Shown one piece after another: positions 21,796-34,694 of a stretch of DNA of 64,000 bases (positions within the stretch are counted from its first letter, which is position 1; each line of letters starts with the position of its first letter). The stretch is taken from NCBI GenBank assembly GCA_946811185.2, contig OX328097.1:59115063-59179062 (forward strand), read 5' to 3'. The position numbers were made by a program, and so were the translations under genes. Source of the stretch: Hippopus hippopus. Lineage: Eukaryota; Mollusca; Bivalvia; Cardiida; Cardiidae. The notes beneath the pieces were generated by a model, which was not told the origin of the DNA, ran no database searches, and saw only the letters and a program-made list of their open reading frames with translations.

Positions 21796-22035
21796 TATAT
21801 GAGGTTATATTTTGTGTAGCAAATGTAGTTGGCAAATGGCTTCTCTGATTAGCTCTTAGACCTGTAAATAACCTAAATGAATAATTTCAGCAGTTAAAGA
21901 AGCATTGCCGGGCCATTTCGAATGCAATTCCTCATTTAGTCAGTTTGGATTTAAGATCAGACTACATGTTTCATGGTGTCTGGTCCTAATCTACTCTAGG
22001 GGCACTAGATCCGTCACCTTATCTGTGATCTCTTA

Positions 22036-22077
22036 ATCTCTCTCTCTCTCTCTGATCGATGTTACCTAAGAAATAGT

Positions 22078-22120
<43 letters not shown>
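22036..22120. repeat. Duplicated (CT)n plus 30-bp unit
   Basis: Two CT tracts are each followed by a similar segment (GATGTTACCTAAGAAATAGTTC-like, the second ending at about 22152). The repeat and its flank were therefore duplicated together. Confidence 0.85.
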
Positions 22121-22124
<4 letters not shown>

Positions 22125-22587
22125 CAATGTTACGGGTCTAAGAAATAGTTCTGTTAGCAGTATTCTCATAATATCTATTGAAGTCAGCGATCCAACCTTT
22201 TTTTTTTTGCAACAGACCACTTTTGATGAAAACACTTGCAGTTTTAATTCAGATTGCAATTCATTTTACACATCTATTCATCCTATCCGAACTGATTTTT
22301 GATTATCCATTTTTTATTATTTTGAAAGAATGCTAGAAATTTGTAAATCTTTTTCAAGAGATAACGATTTCAAGTAAAAATGATTTGAAGTAAAATTAAT
22401 CATTTCTGTTTTTGACTGGCATCAGATGGTCACAGGAAAACTGCCCCCCTGGAAAACTGCCCCCCCCCCCGAAAACTGCATCAGCTAACATGCCTTTGCT
22501 TCATTCCCGCAAAAATTCTTGCAAAATACCTTAGATATGGTGATGTATTTTAAAAAAACTTTTAATTTTCGTATTCTTATCATTTCT

Positions 22588-22798
22588 TTAACCCTTATCT
22601 TCCTACATAAGTGAATTAAACTCCCAAACCGATAGTAAAATACCGAAAAGTGCTTTTTCAAACGATTTTTTCCCGACAAAAATATCTCTTTATCGGAAAG
22701 TGTAGATCAAGAACAGACTGCACGTTCTGTGCTGTCTGATCTTGATCTACGCTGTCCGCAAAATGTCAGTGAGTCGCGCTTAGCAGCCTATGGGTTAA
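22588..22798. repeat. Second TTAA-flanked MITE family, complete copy (211 bp)
   Basis: It starts TTAACCCTTATCTTCC and ends TTAGCAGCCTATGGGTTAA. The hairpin is CAGACTGCACGTTCTGTGCT. Its length is identical to the copy at 20828-21038. Confidence 0.85.
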
Positions 22799-25228
22799 GA
22801 ATATGAGATAACTGTTTACCTTGGTGATATACCTTTTAGTAGAAAATCTAACTTATTTTGCCTTTCTTGGTACACGTATTTCTATTGGAGTCCGTTCTCA
22901 CCAACAGTTCCTCATAGCAACCCTAGTCTAATTCTTAGGAATTCTAAAAAATTCAAAGTAACACAATTTCTAATTTGCTTAACCATTTGGTTTGGCCAAT
23001 CAAATATTGAGTTACTTTCTACATTATAGAACAATACTAAGAATGCAATTTAGAATGGTTGATGAATACGGACCCTGCTTGAATACTAGTATTCTATCAT
23101 ATTCTTATACGTACATGTAATTTCTATTCGAAAAACTGAGTTAGATTTTAACTTTTTCATCTTCTTGATATTTCAACATGATCACCTAATATTACTTTTT
23201 TTTTTCATATTCTTCCTTTTTCTTGCTCTTATTTCTTTAACAAGAAGTCAATTGTTTATTCTGAAAACGAAATCAAGTAAAAACTGTACTAACACAAGTT
23301 AAAACGTTTCTTTGTCGAACAAATTTTTCCGTTTCCTTTCTTTAATGTATAGGTGCCCAATTTGTCTGTGATCCTTAATTTTAGTTAGATGTAGTTGTGA
23401 TATACTTGTTGTAAATGACCGTGATGGGCTAGGGAGTATTTTAAGTCGTATCCATAATTTATATAGAATGGTATTAGCAAATAATTATGTTTCTCGTACG
23501 AATATAATGCATCAAAGCTATGTTAATGTTTAAAAGTAGAGTTAGTTATTGTACGATAATGAGTAAAAGCTTCGGTTGAAGAAATGGTCAATTTTTTTAA
23601 TCTTTTTATTTGCTATGACAACTCAGTTATTCGATCAAACGATTATATGATATTGTCAGTTATTATTTGTATTGGCCGGAGCGTCTAACCTGTGGAAAAC
23701 TTTGTAGCAGAATTCCCAGTCCATCACAGATCGCCACTCTTGTCAATATTGTATTCTGAACTTTTAAAACGCTTCATAAATTCAGGCCCTGTAGACCTTT
23801 TAAGTAGACATGAAAGTCTCTATATTGAGATTTATAAAAACCAATACATTTTTACGACTGAACACTATATACGCTATATATAGCCCCCTTTTAACAGAGC
23901 TTGGCACAATTATCAAAGAAGCTGTGAGTCTTTATATTTTGATGATTTGAATTCCGTTTCTCCGGAAGCAGCACCACAGCTTCCAATACGCTGTTTGGGA
24001 AAAAGGCATGTCTACTTCAGCTAGATTTCACTTATCTACTGAAACGTTCATGGTGAATACGGTCCCCTGTTCTTGAATCTACAGTATCTGTAACAATATC
24101 TGTAGTCAGTCATGACATTTTCAGCCTTAGATTTGACATTTGTTTACGCACATATATGTACAGTAGAATCGACAATCAGACAGAAACAGTCCCATTTTTT
24201 TCAAAGTGAAGTTTTTCTTTTTTATCAACTATGTTTGCCTACGCCTATAACATTACGCCATTAAACTGGCTTGTAATAGACACCTTACAAAACAACCGGA
24301 TGAAGTACATACGATCTCCACAAAATAGGGTCTAATGCATGAATACAAGCGAAAAGGTTGTCGCTCAATACGAACTGCCCTTACTCATTTAGCCATATTT
24401 TCCAGAAATATTTTCAACACGCAAATATCGTCTGCTAGAGAAAAAGAATTATTTTTTGTAAAGTTTGTTTAATAGAAGAGTAGCACACTTAACGGAAATC
24501 ACAAATATAAGTGTCATTATTTCGCGTAAGCGAAGTAAATTCATCTACTTAAAGGATAAAATGCAAAAGGAAGGGTAAATCATTTCATGATTTTTTTTAC
24601 AAAAATTATCTGATAAATACGAGATGAAAAAAAAAAGTATAAAAGGACGAAAAGAAAGGAAAGAACTGACCAGCTTTCTGATTGTCTGGGACTTGTACTT
24701 ATAACTCATGTTTCTAATGTGAAGTTTCAAATCAGGATTTTTGCCTTCTGCGAATCGTTGAATAAGAATTATTTGTGTGTTATGTATGTATATGTAACAA
24801 TAAACTTGAACATTGCAAAATTTCTTGTTGTGCTTGTATTTTTGTTCATGAAAGTGTATGAATGGCTCTGTTGGTAGCGCTGAAGTCCCGAGTTTTGAAC
24901 ATATTGTTTAGCTTTGAGCATACATAACTTGGGGATGAAAAACTGAAGAGTGGTTGAATGCTCGTTTTAGTAATCTTAAATGTTCAGAGCTGGTGGTGAA
25001 AGAACTTGTAAAAAAAATATTTTCTTAAATACTTCTTTAATTTTGTGAACGAGTATAAGACACTTTCATCTGGGCTTGTACCATCACAGGTGCAGAGCGC
25101 ATTTCCTTCAACAAATAACATCTATCCTGGAATCTCTAGTTTGTGGCCAGAGAGACGGGTTACCTAAAGTCAAGTAACTCTCTTCATATTGCCGTAAAAG
25201 TCCTATTTATCGGTGCAGGGCACTAAAT

Positions 25229-25496
25229 GACCCATGCTCTGTGAAAAGGGGCCCCAATGCATTTACAAAAGGTATCGCCGCAAGTCAGCCTGCGCAGCCC
25301 ATGCAGGCTGACCAGGGTCGAAACCTTTTGCTTTTGGTAATTTTTTCTACATGTCCAAGAACCAGTCTACCGCATGATTCAGTCGGTTATTATACAAAAT
25401 GCATTTTATGGATCCATAATTATGTGACGACTTGCTTGGTACCATGCATCACCCAGATGCATTACACCTCTTTTTGCCAGAGAGCGGCTCCCATAA
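25229..25496. repeat. GAGCCATGCTCTG-end MITE
   Basis: The left end CCCATGCTCTGTGAAAAGGG and the right end 'TTTTTGCCAGAGAGCGGCTC' are inverted. The core is AGTCAGCCTGCGCAG, then CATGCAGGCTGACC. Confidence 0.75.
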
Positions 25497-25912
25497 AAGG
25501 TTAAAAATTTCAGTGATTTCAGCTCTTTGATTTTTGCACACGAAATCAAAGCACTGAAATTACTGAAATGCATATTAACACTGTATAGCCAGTCCTTAGT
25601 ATTTGTTATATGAAGAACAATTAGAGCGCTTACTGAATGAGATAAATATATTCAGTCTTTGAACAGCATTTTCTCCTTTTCTTAATGTTTTAAAGACCTT
25701 TTTACTTCAGGATCGTCAAAACTCGTGATTGTGTGGTAAAGGGTTAACCAAAGCCCAAGAAATGCGATTGTCAGACATCTCACAAAATAGTGGACAATCT
25801 AGCGCGATTTGTGAAGTCCAATGTAGATCTGCCATATAAGCTTTCGATATATGTATGCTGTGGTAGATCTACTAGTTTTAAAAAGTTGTTGGCCTGAATC
25901 TTATTTCCACGG

Positions 25913-26135
25913 CCCCTAACTCATCGGTAAATATCGTGTAACATCAATTTTTTCGTAAAGGCTATTCGGCCAATCTTGCCAGCTTCCGTCTTTTGATATG
26001 AGAATTAGGGGCGGTAAACTCACCAACTCATCGGTAAATATCGTGTAACATTCACGTTTTCGTTAAGGCTATTCGGCCAATCTCGGCAGCTTCTGTCTTT
26101 CAATATGAGAGTTAGGGGCCGTAGACCTTAATTAC
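25913..26135. repeat. Small inverted-repeat element with an internal 111-bp tandem duplication
   Basis: The outer ends are ACGGCCCCTAACTCAT and ATGAGAGTTAGGGGCCGT. Inside, the text AACTCATCGGTAAATATCGT occurs at about 25918 and again at about 26029, and each copy continues through 'GCTATTCGGCCAATCT'. Confidence 0.8.
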
Positions 26136-26200
26136 AATTAATTTCCCCAACCACACTTTCAAACAAACAAATTCCCATTTTCATAAAAAAAAAAAAAAAA

Positions 26201-26455
26201 GCCATGGTCTGTGAAAGGGGTAAATGCATCTGCAAAAATTATCGACCTAGGCCAGCCTGCGCAGTCTGCAGTTTGACCTGAGTCGAAACTTTTTGCTTTT
26301 GGTGAATTTTCTGCATGTCAAAAGACCATTCTACCTCACCATTCAATCGATTGGTAGACAAAATGGGTTTTTATGGATCCATAATTGTGATGACTAGCTT
26401 GGTATAATGCATCCCGGAGATGCATTGCATCCTCTTTTGCCAGAGCGCACCTCAT
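26201..26455. repeat. GAGCCATGCTCTG-end MITE
   Basis: The left end is AGCCATGGTCTGTGAAAGGG and the right end is CTTTTGCCAGAGCGCACCTC. The core pairing of GCCAGCCTGCGCAG with the opposite arm is diverged. Confidence 0.7.
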
Positions 26456-26529
26456 TTTTCTTCTATTTTTTTTCCTACATCGAGTTCCTAACACCAAAGC
26501 CTCCGGCAAATGCATTGCTCAAGAGACCA

Positions 26530-26840
26530 GGATCCGCATTCACCAACCATTCTTAAGAACATTTTTGGTCCTATTCTCTATGATTTTTCAAATTTGAAAG
26601 TAACACGACTTTTGATTGGCTGAACCGAATGGTTCAGCCAATCAGAAGTTGTGTTACTTTCAAACATAGAAAATTCTGGAGAATAAGTTCTTGGATAACG
26701 TACTTAAAATGGTTGGTGAATACGGAGCCAGGGTCCTTATTCACCTACCATTCTACGTCTTATCTTCAAGAACTTTCTAAATTTGAAAGTAACACAATTT
26801 CTGATTGGCTTAACCAAATGGTTTAGCCGATAAGACTTTT
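26530..26840. repeat. Two adjacent TTCACCAACCATTCTTA-end palindromic MITEs
   Basis: A full palindrome at 26530-26735 has the centre GGCTGAACCGAATGGTTCAGCC, split at its midpoint. The left half of another copy (CTTATTCACCTACCATTCTA onward) lies at 26750-26835, so the second copy is truncated. Confidence 0.75.
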
Positions 26841-27120
26841 ATTTCTACCTAACGACAGAATTTTAGACTCCTCGAAACTCAAAACTTTGGCAGACGACAA
26901 AATATTTGTATCTCAAATGATTGGATTTTTCCTTGAAATTATAAAAAAAATATTGTGGAAAAATGAGAAAATAATGATATGCAGTATTTTCTCTTTTTCA
27001 ACAAGTGTTCTCAGTAGTCTTTTAACGCAATTGCGTGGAAACAACAGTAATGAATTCAGAAAAACAAAACCACTGACAAATTAACATGCAGACTGCTGTA
27101 CTCTCCTTTGGAAATTAATG

Positions 27121-27712
27121 AGCCGCACTCTGGCAAAAGGGGGTTAAAGGCATAACCTAGATAAATTATTCCAAGCAAATCATCACATAATTATGGAAGA
27201 ATCCATTTTGTCTAACAACCGACTGAATCTAAAGGTAAAATGGTCCTTTGGAATGCAGAAAATTTAACAATAGCAAAAAGTATCGATCCAGATCAGCCTG
27301 AACGAACTGCACAGGCTGACCTCGGTAGATACTTTTTGCGGATACATTATATCCCCTTGTCACAGAGCATGGCTCATATATTTTGTCTTTCTAAAAAAGG
27401 GGACGACTAAATCACTTTAATTAACAAAACCAAAACATCATATGTACAAAAGATTTGAGCCATGCTCTGGCAAAAGGGGGCTTAATGCATCACCGTGAAT
27501 TATGATACCGGCCCAAGTCATCACATAATTATGGATTCCTAAGAGCCACTTTTTTAAATAACCGACTTAATCATGAGGTAGACTGGTCCTTTGACAAACA
27601 GAAAATTGACCGATAGCGAAAGGTTTCGGCCCAGGTCGGACTGCGCAGGCTGACCTCGGTCGATATATTTCGCAGATGTATTAAGCCCCCTTTTCACAGA
27701 GCATGGCTCGTT
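27121..27712. repeat. Two consecutive GAGCCATGCTCTG-end MITEs
   Basis: Complete copies lie at 27121-27392 and 27456-27712 in the same orientation, separated by about 63 bp. Both have the GGCAAAAGGGGG left end and the CACAGAGCATGGCTC right end. Confidence 0.8.
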
Positions 27713-28170
27713 TCCTTTCAACCAAATGCCTTTTCTCAATAAAATACAGTAAAACAATCGTCTAGGATCAATTTATTAATTTTGGATACTGAGTAAAGAT
27801 TAAGCAACAAATAAAGCTTAAGTAATTATGATTATCGAAGAGTATATACTACGATCAGATTGTAAAGATGGGGACCGATTTTTTCTGTCTGCACTCTTCA
27901 AAAGGATAGAAGGGGCCGTTTTCACCAACATTTGATCTAATGACCTTAATTAATCTAAATTCAAATATTAGTCATCTCATTGGCTGAGTCAGAACGTCTC
28001 TGCCAATGAAACTACTGGGATATTGAAGTATGCATTTAATTTAAAATGTTTCGAAAACACGCCACTCAATGTCGTGCCACACAGCAACTGGATTAAAATA
28101 CAAGTTATTCCGTATGTGAATAATGAATAATCTAACACACAAAACTATCCAGACCCAAAGTAGAAAAGTA

Positions 28171-28172
<2 letters not shown>

Positions 28173-28201
<29 letters not shown>
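28173..28201. repeat. (CT)n microsatellite
   Basis: An uninterrupted CT run. Confidence 0.95.
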
Positions 28202-28780
28202 AAACACCTGTTTGTTACAAAATGTTCAGTGAAAAAACAAAGTTCATTATATGATAATTTTAAACAACATTTTACTGAAATCACTGATAAATAGGTGAAA
28301 TCAAACATAGCTGCGTAGGCAGGATAAAGATCAAGAGGGCAAACAATTCATAACTCCGATCATTGTGAAAGGTTGCTACTTAAGTCGCTTTCACGCTTTG
28401 TAAAATGTACATCCGAAATACTCGTACTACACATTTATAATCATTATAAATAATGTTTACTTTACAGTTGGTGCAAAAATATTCTAAATTAGGGACGGTA
28501 TTTATCAAAACAGATCTCAAAACCAAAACCTAGAATTCTGATTGGCTGAGCGTCTCAACCAACCAGATGGCCTATCTTCAGATTTTGAATTTTCATTGAA
28601 TTTAGAATGGCTTGCGAATATCGACCCGAAACTACTGCTGCTCATTTTCACTCGGAAAAAAATTTCATTCATATATGTATATTTGCGTGACAAACACCGA
28701 CCTAATAAATAATTGCATTTAATCCATTTTCACAAATTCTGAAATTTCGAGTAAAACACGGATAATCCGAACGCATTTTA

Positions 28781-31198
<2,418 letters not shown>

Positions 31199-31677
31199 TA
31201 CGTTTATATCATGTTCGGTTTATCGAGTTTTTTAAGCTTTCAGCCCCAAATACATGAACTCGGCCTCTTTTGTCAGCTGAAGATACAATCAACTGAAATT
31301 CAGAATGATTTTTATCTTTAAGGCTTGACTAGAAACGCGGACGGTACAGATTCAAGATCAGACTGTACGTTCTGTGCAGAAGCCTGATCTTGATCTAGAT
31401 CTACAATGTTCGCAAATACACCTTAAGTCGCCTTTGGCATCAATACGATAATTTCAAAAATAAACAATGACCTAAGCTCAAAATGAATCGAAGGATCTAA
31501 GTTCTAACACATTCTGAGCCATGTATACGTTAAATTTATCATATCATGATTTAGACAAAGAGTGGTATTTGTTCATGAATGGATTCAACGGGATTACTTC
31601 TGGTTAAACACTAGTTTTAACAATAATTAATAAAATAAATAGAAACATGACAATTTTTCCTGGTTTACACATTTGTT

Positions 31678-31890
31678 TTAACCCTTAAGCTGCTAAGCGT
31701 GACTAAAGGAACATTTGCGGACAGAGTAAATCAAGATCAGACTGCACAGATCGTGCAGTCTGATCTTGGATCTACATTGTCCGATAAGGAGACTTTTTAC
31801 CCAAAAGATAATTTTGAAATAGCAAAATTTGGCTTTTTACTATCGGCTTGAATGGTTCATTTCACTAGTTTAGTGAAATTAAAGGTACAA
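31678..31890. repeat. Second TTAA-flanked MITE family
   Basis: The left end is TTAACCCTTAAGCTGCTAAG, and the hairpin AGACTGCACAGATCGTGCAG follows. The right end is eroded. It is inverted relative to 20828-21038. Confidence 0.7.
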
Positions 31891-32084
31891 ATAATTACTG
31901 AAATACAAGATTCACTTTTTGTCGCGCACAACACTTTTATAACAGTAATGCGGCTTTCACTTTCGGATGAATAAAGTAAATCTAGCAGGTTGAAGCATGA
32001 CTGCTAAATGCGACACATTGAAACTCTGTATCAAACAGTAAAATTCTGAACTCGTTCAAACGAAAAGCCTTTACAGAGGACAAA

Positions 32085-32240
32085 TTTATTCAGGCTCATA
32101 TAATGCTTTTTACATTTGATAGGATAAAAAACATCGTGGGAAAGGGAGAAAATGCTGGTCAACAGCATCTTCTCCTTTTCCCACTATGTTTTAAAAACCT
32201 TCTTCCTGAAGATCATACAAACACTTGATCGTTTACTAAG
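32085..32240. repeat. TTAA-type hairpin MITE, partial
   Basis: The core hairpin is at about 32133-32188 (GAAAATGCTGGTCAACAGCA) just downstream of the MCFD2-like gene; the ends are eroded. Confidence 0.65.
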
Positions 32241-32333
32241 GTGATAAATGCGTCATGCAAACGATTTCTCGGTATAAGATTAAGTAGTGTAAGAAAAGAA
32301 ACTTTGAATAAATAAATTTGTTAAAGTGTCAAA

Positions 32334-34659
32334 CTATCTCTTTTGAACATTAACTTGTTGTTGTTGTTGTTGCTGATTCTGTTGTTGAAACTGTAGATCA
32401 TCTTGTGGAGGAGGGGGTGGTGGGATCGTTGGTCTAAACTGACCTTGACCCTGGTTTTGACCTTGACCTTGATTCATCTGCATGTGTTGTACTTGTTGCT
32501 GAGCCTGCAAAAAAAAAACAAAGAAAATAAGTAAGAGTATTGTTTATGTGAAAATCTATGGTATAGTAAACAAAAGTTGCTAATAACAAGTGAAAGATTC
32601 AGGAATAAAAGCAACGAGTGCTAAAGAGATCATATGTATTATAAAACCATAAAGAAATTAACTCAATATACCATGGATTTGTTTGTTTGTTTGTTTGTTT
32701 GTTTGTTTGTTTGTTTGTTTGATTGATTGATTGATATTAAACACCGTTCTCAACAAAATGTGTAGTACGTTGATTCATTACCTCCTCAAACAAATTCACC
32801 ATTAAACGATTCCGAGGACATTAAGGTGACAAAAAAGAAAAAGGCTGGCAGAATTAAACCGCGAATCGAAGGATTAATAACTAACCTGCATGGCTTGGAA
32901 TTGTTGAAACTGTTGAAACTGGTCCCACTGGGCATTCTGTTGCATTTTCATGTTTTCCTCATACAAGCGCCTGTGGTGGAACTCCTCTCGCCGTCTGGCC
33001 CGGACATATTCCGTGTAGGATAAATACCCGTTCTTGTCCACGTCATCGTCCATTAACACACGGTCTATCAGATCTGAGGAGCAGATGGAAAAGAGACATG
33101 ATTAATCTGGGGTGCGATTAAGGGGAGTCAAGGGGAGGGAAGTAAACGAAAACGTAATCATTGTTCTGCAGTAAAACTTATGTGTTATCACATTGGTGCA
33201 TATAACTTTGCAGTAAAAGATTTTCGATTAACACAGAATGGATTTTCAAATATTGGGATTTGACAGTTCTTTTCGCTGGAAAAATTTCAACGTGTCTGAA
33301 AGAGTAGATCCAGGATCAGACTGCAGGTTATTCATAATTAGATAGAAGCATAAAGCCTAAAGCAAACATTTCATACGCACTTTCGTAGTATCTCATCATT
33401 TCTTTATGTCTCTCTGCCATGACAGCGTCTATTTGTTCTTTAGATTTCCCCAGTTTTTCATGCAGTTGAAGTTCAGGCGCTGGCATCATGTGAGACATGG
33501 CTTGAAGTATTTCTATACCATCTAGATGCGTGTCGTTGTTAACATCGTGCAGTCTGAAAGTAAGGTTAAAGTATAGAATCATTCTCTGTGAAAAGGTGGT
33601 TTTATGCATCTGCAAAAAGTATCGACACAGGCCGAAACCTTTTGCTATGGATAGTTTTTCTACATCACAAAGGACCAGATACCTTATGATTCAGCCGCTT
33701 TTAGAACAAGAAATATCTTTAAAAAAGATATACGGCGTAAAGTTGCAAGAAAATAGGCAGAGGCTCTTAGAATAAACATTATTGACCACTGGAGCCCTTA
33801 GAATAAACATGTTTACATTTTTGACCAATCACAAATTTTTATTCATTCATTTGTTATCAGTGCCAAAACGTAGGTCAAAAGCCAGCACATTCAGCTACGC
33901 CGAGAAAACGGATTCATATTATTCAACTACATCTAGCTCTACTTGCTGGAACAGATCAAGATCAAACGCAAATTACGAAGATGCATTAAAATCCCTTTTC
34001 CTATAGCACCGCTCATATAATACTTAACTAAAATTTTCACTTCGTTTGTTTGTATTGGAGTTTAACACTATTCAAACAGTTTAGGTCATATCATGGCGGT
34101 CAGTGCACCTACGCAGTGCTCCAGCCAGGGTAAAAAAGGGCACGGTGCTGTGGCTGAGAAGGGCACTATGAGGCGTAAAGCGCCGGGGGGGGGGGGGCAT
34201 AAGAGCGGGAGTTGTTGTCTCTCTCTCACGGGGGAAAGGGGATAAGAATTTTTTTATAACCCTTTTGACAGTTTCTTCTGCAATTTCTTATGTAAAATTA
34301 AGGATTTTCACAACAGAAATAAATCTATTGTATTGACTTATATGGATCTTCCAGCTTCATCTAAACAAGAAAACTATTTTTCATTATGAGTAGTTTAGCT
34401 AAGTCCAGGAGCAATACAAGTACATGTAGTTCATAAAATAATCCTCATTGACACTTTACCAGATAACAGACTTGGCAAATCAAAAACCATTGCTGAACAG
34501 AAACAGTTACCAGCATCTTCTCCTTTGCACACAATGTTTTCTAAAGCCTCATGCCATTCAACTACAGACTTGATACCAATACAATTCATATCTTTATTTT
34601 TAACAGTGCTTTGCAAGACAAGCAAGCCACAAAATACAAACAAATGCAAACTCTCAACC

Positions 34660-34694
<35 letters not shown>

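Larger units (their letters stand above)
18300..28775. other. Gene-poor intergenic region, mostly MITEs
   Basis: No exon chain could be supported on either strand. Recognisable content is hairpin MITEs of three families (for example 18600-18830, 19550-19680, 20149-20376, 20828-21038, 21170-21480, 21535-21795, 22588-22798, 25229-25496, 26201-26455, 27121-27392 and 27456-27712), CT microsatellites and a tandem-duplicated element at 25913-26135. The stretch 23100-25200 shows nothing recognisable beyond AT-rich sequence. Confidence 0.6.
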
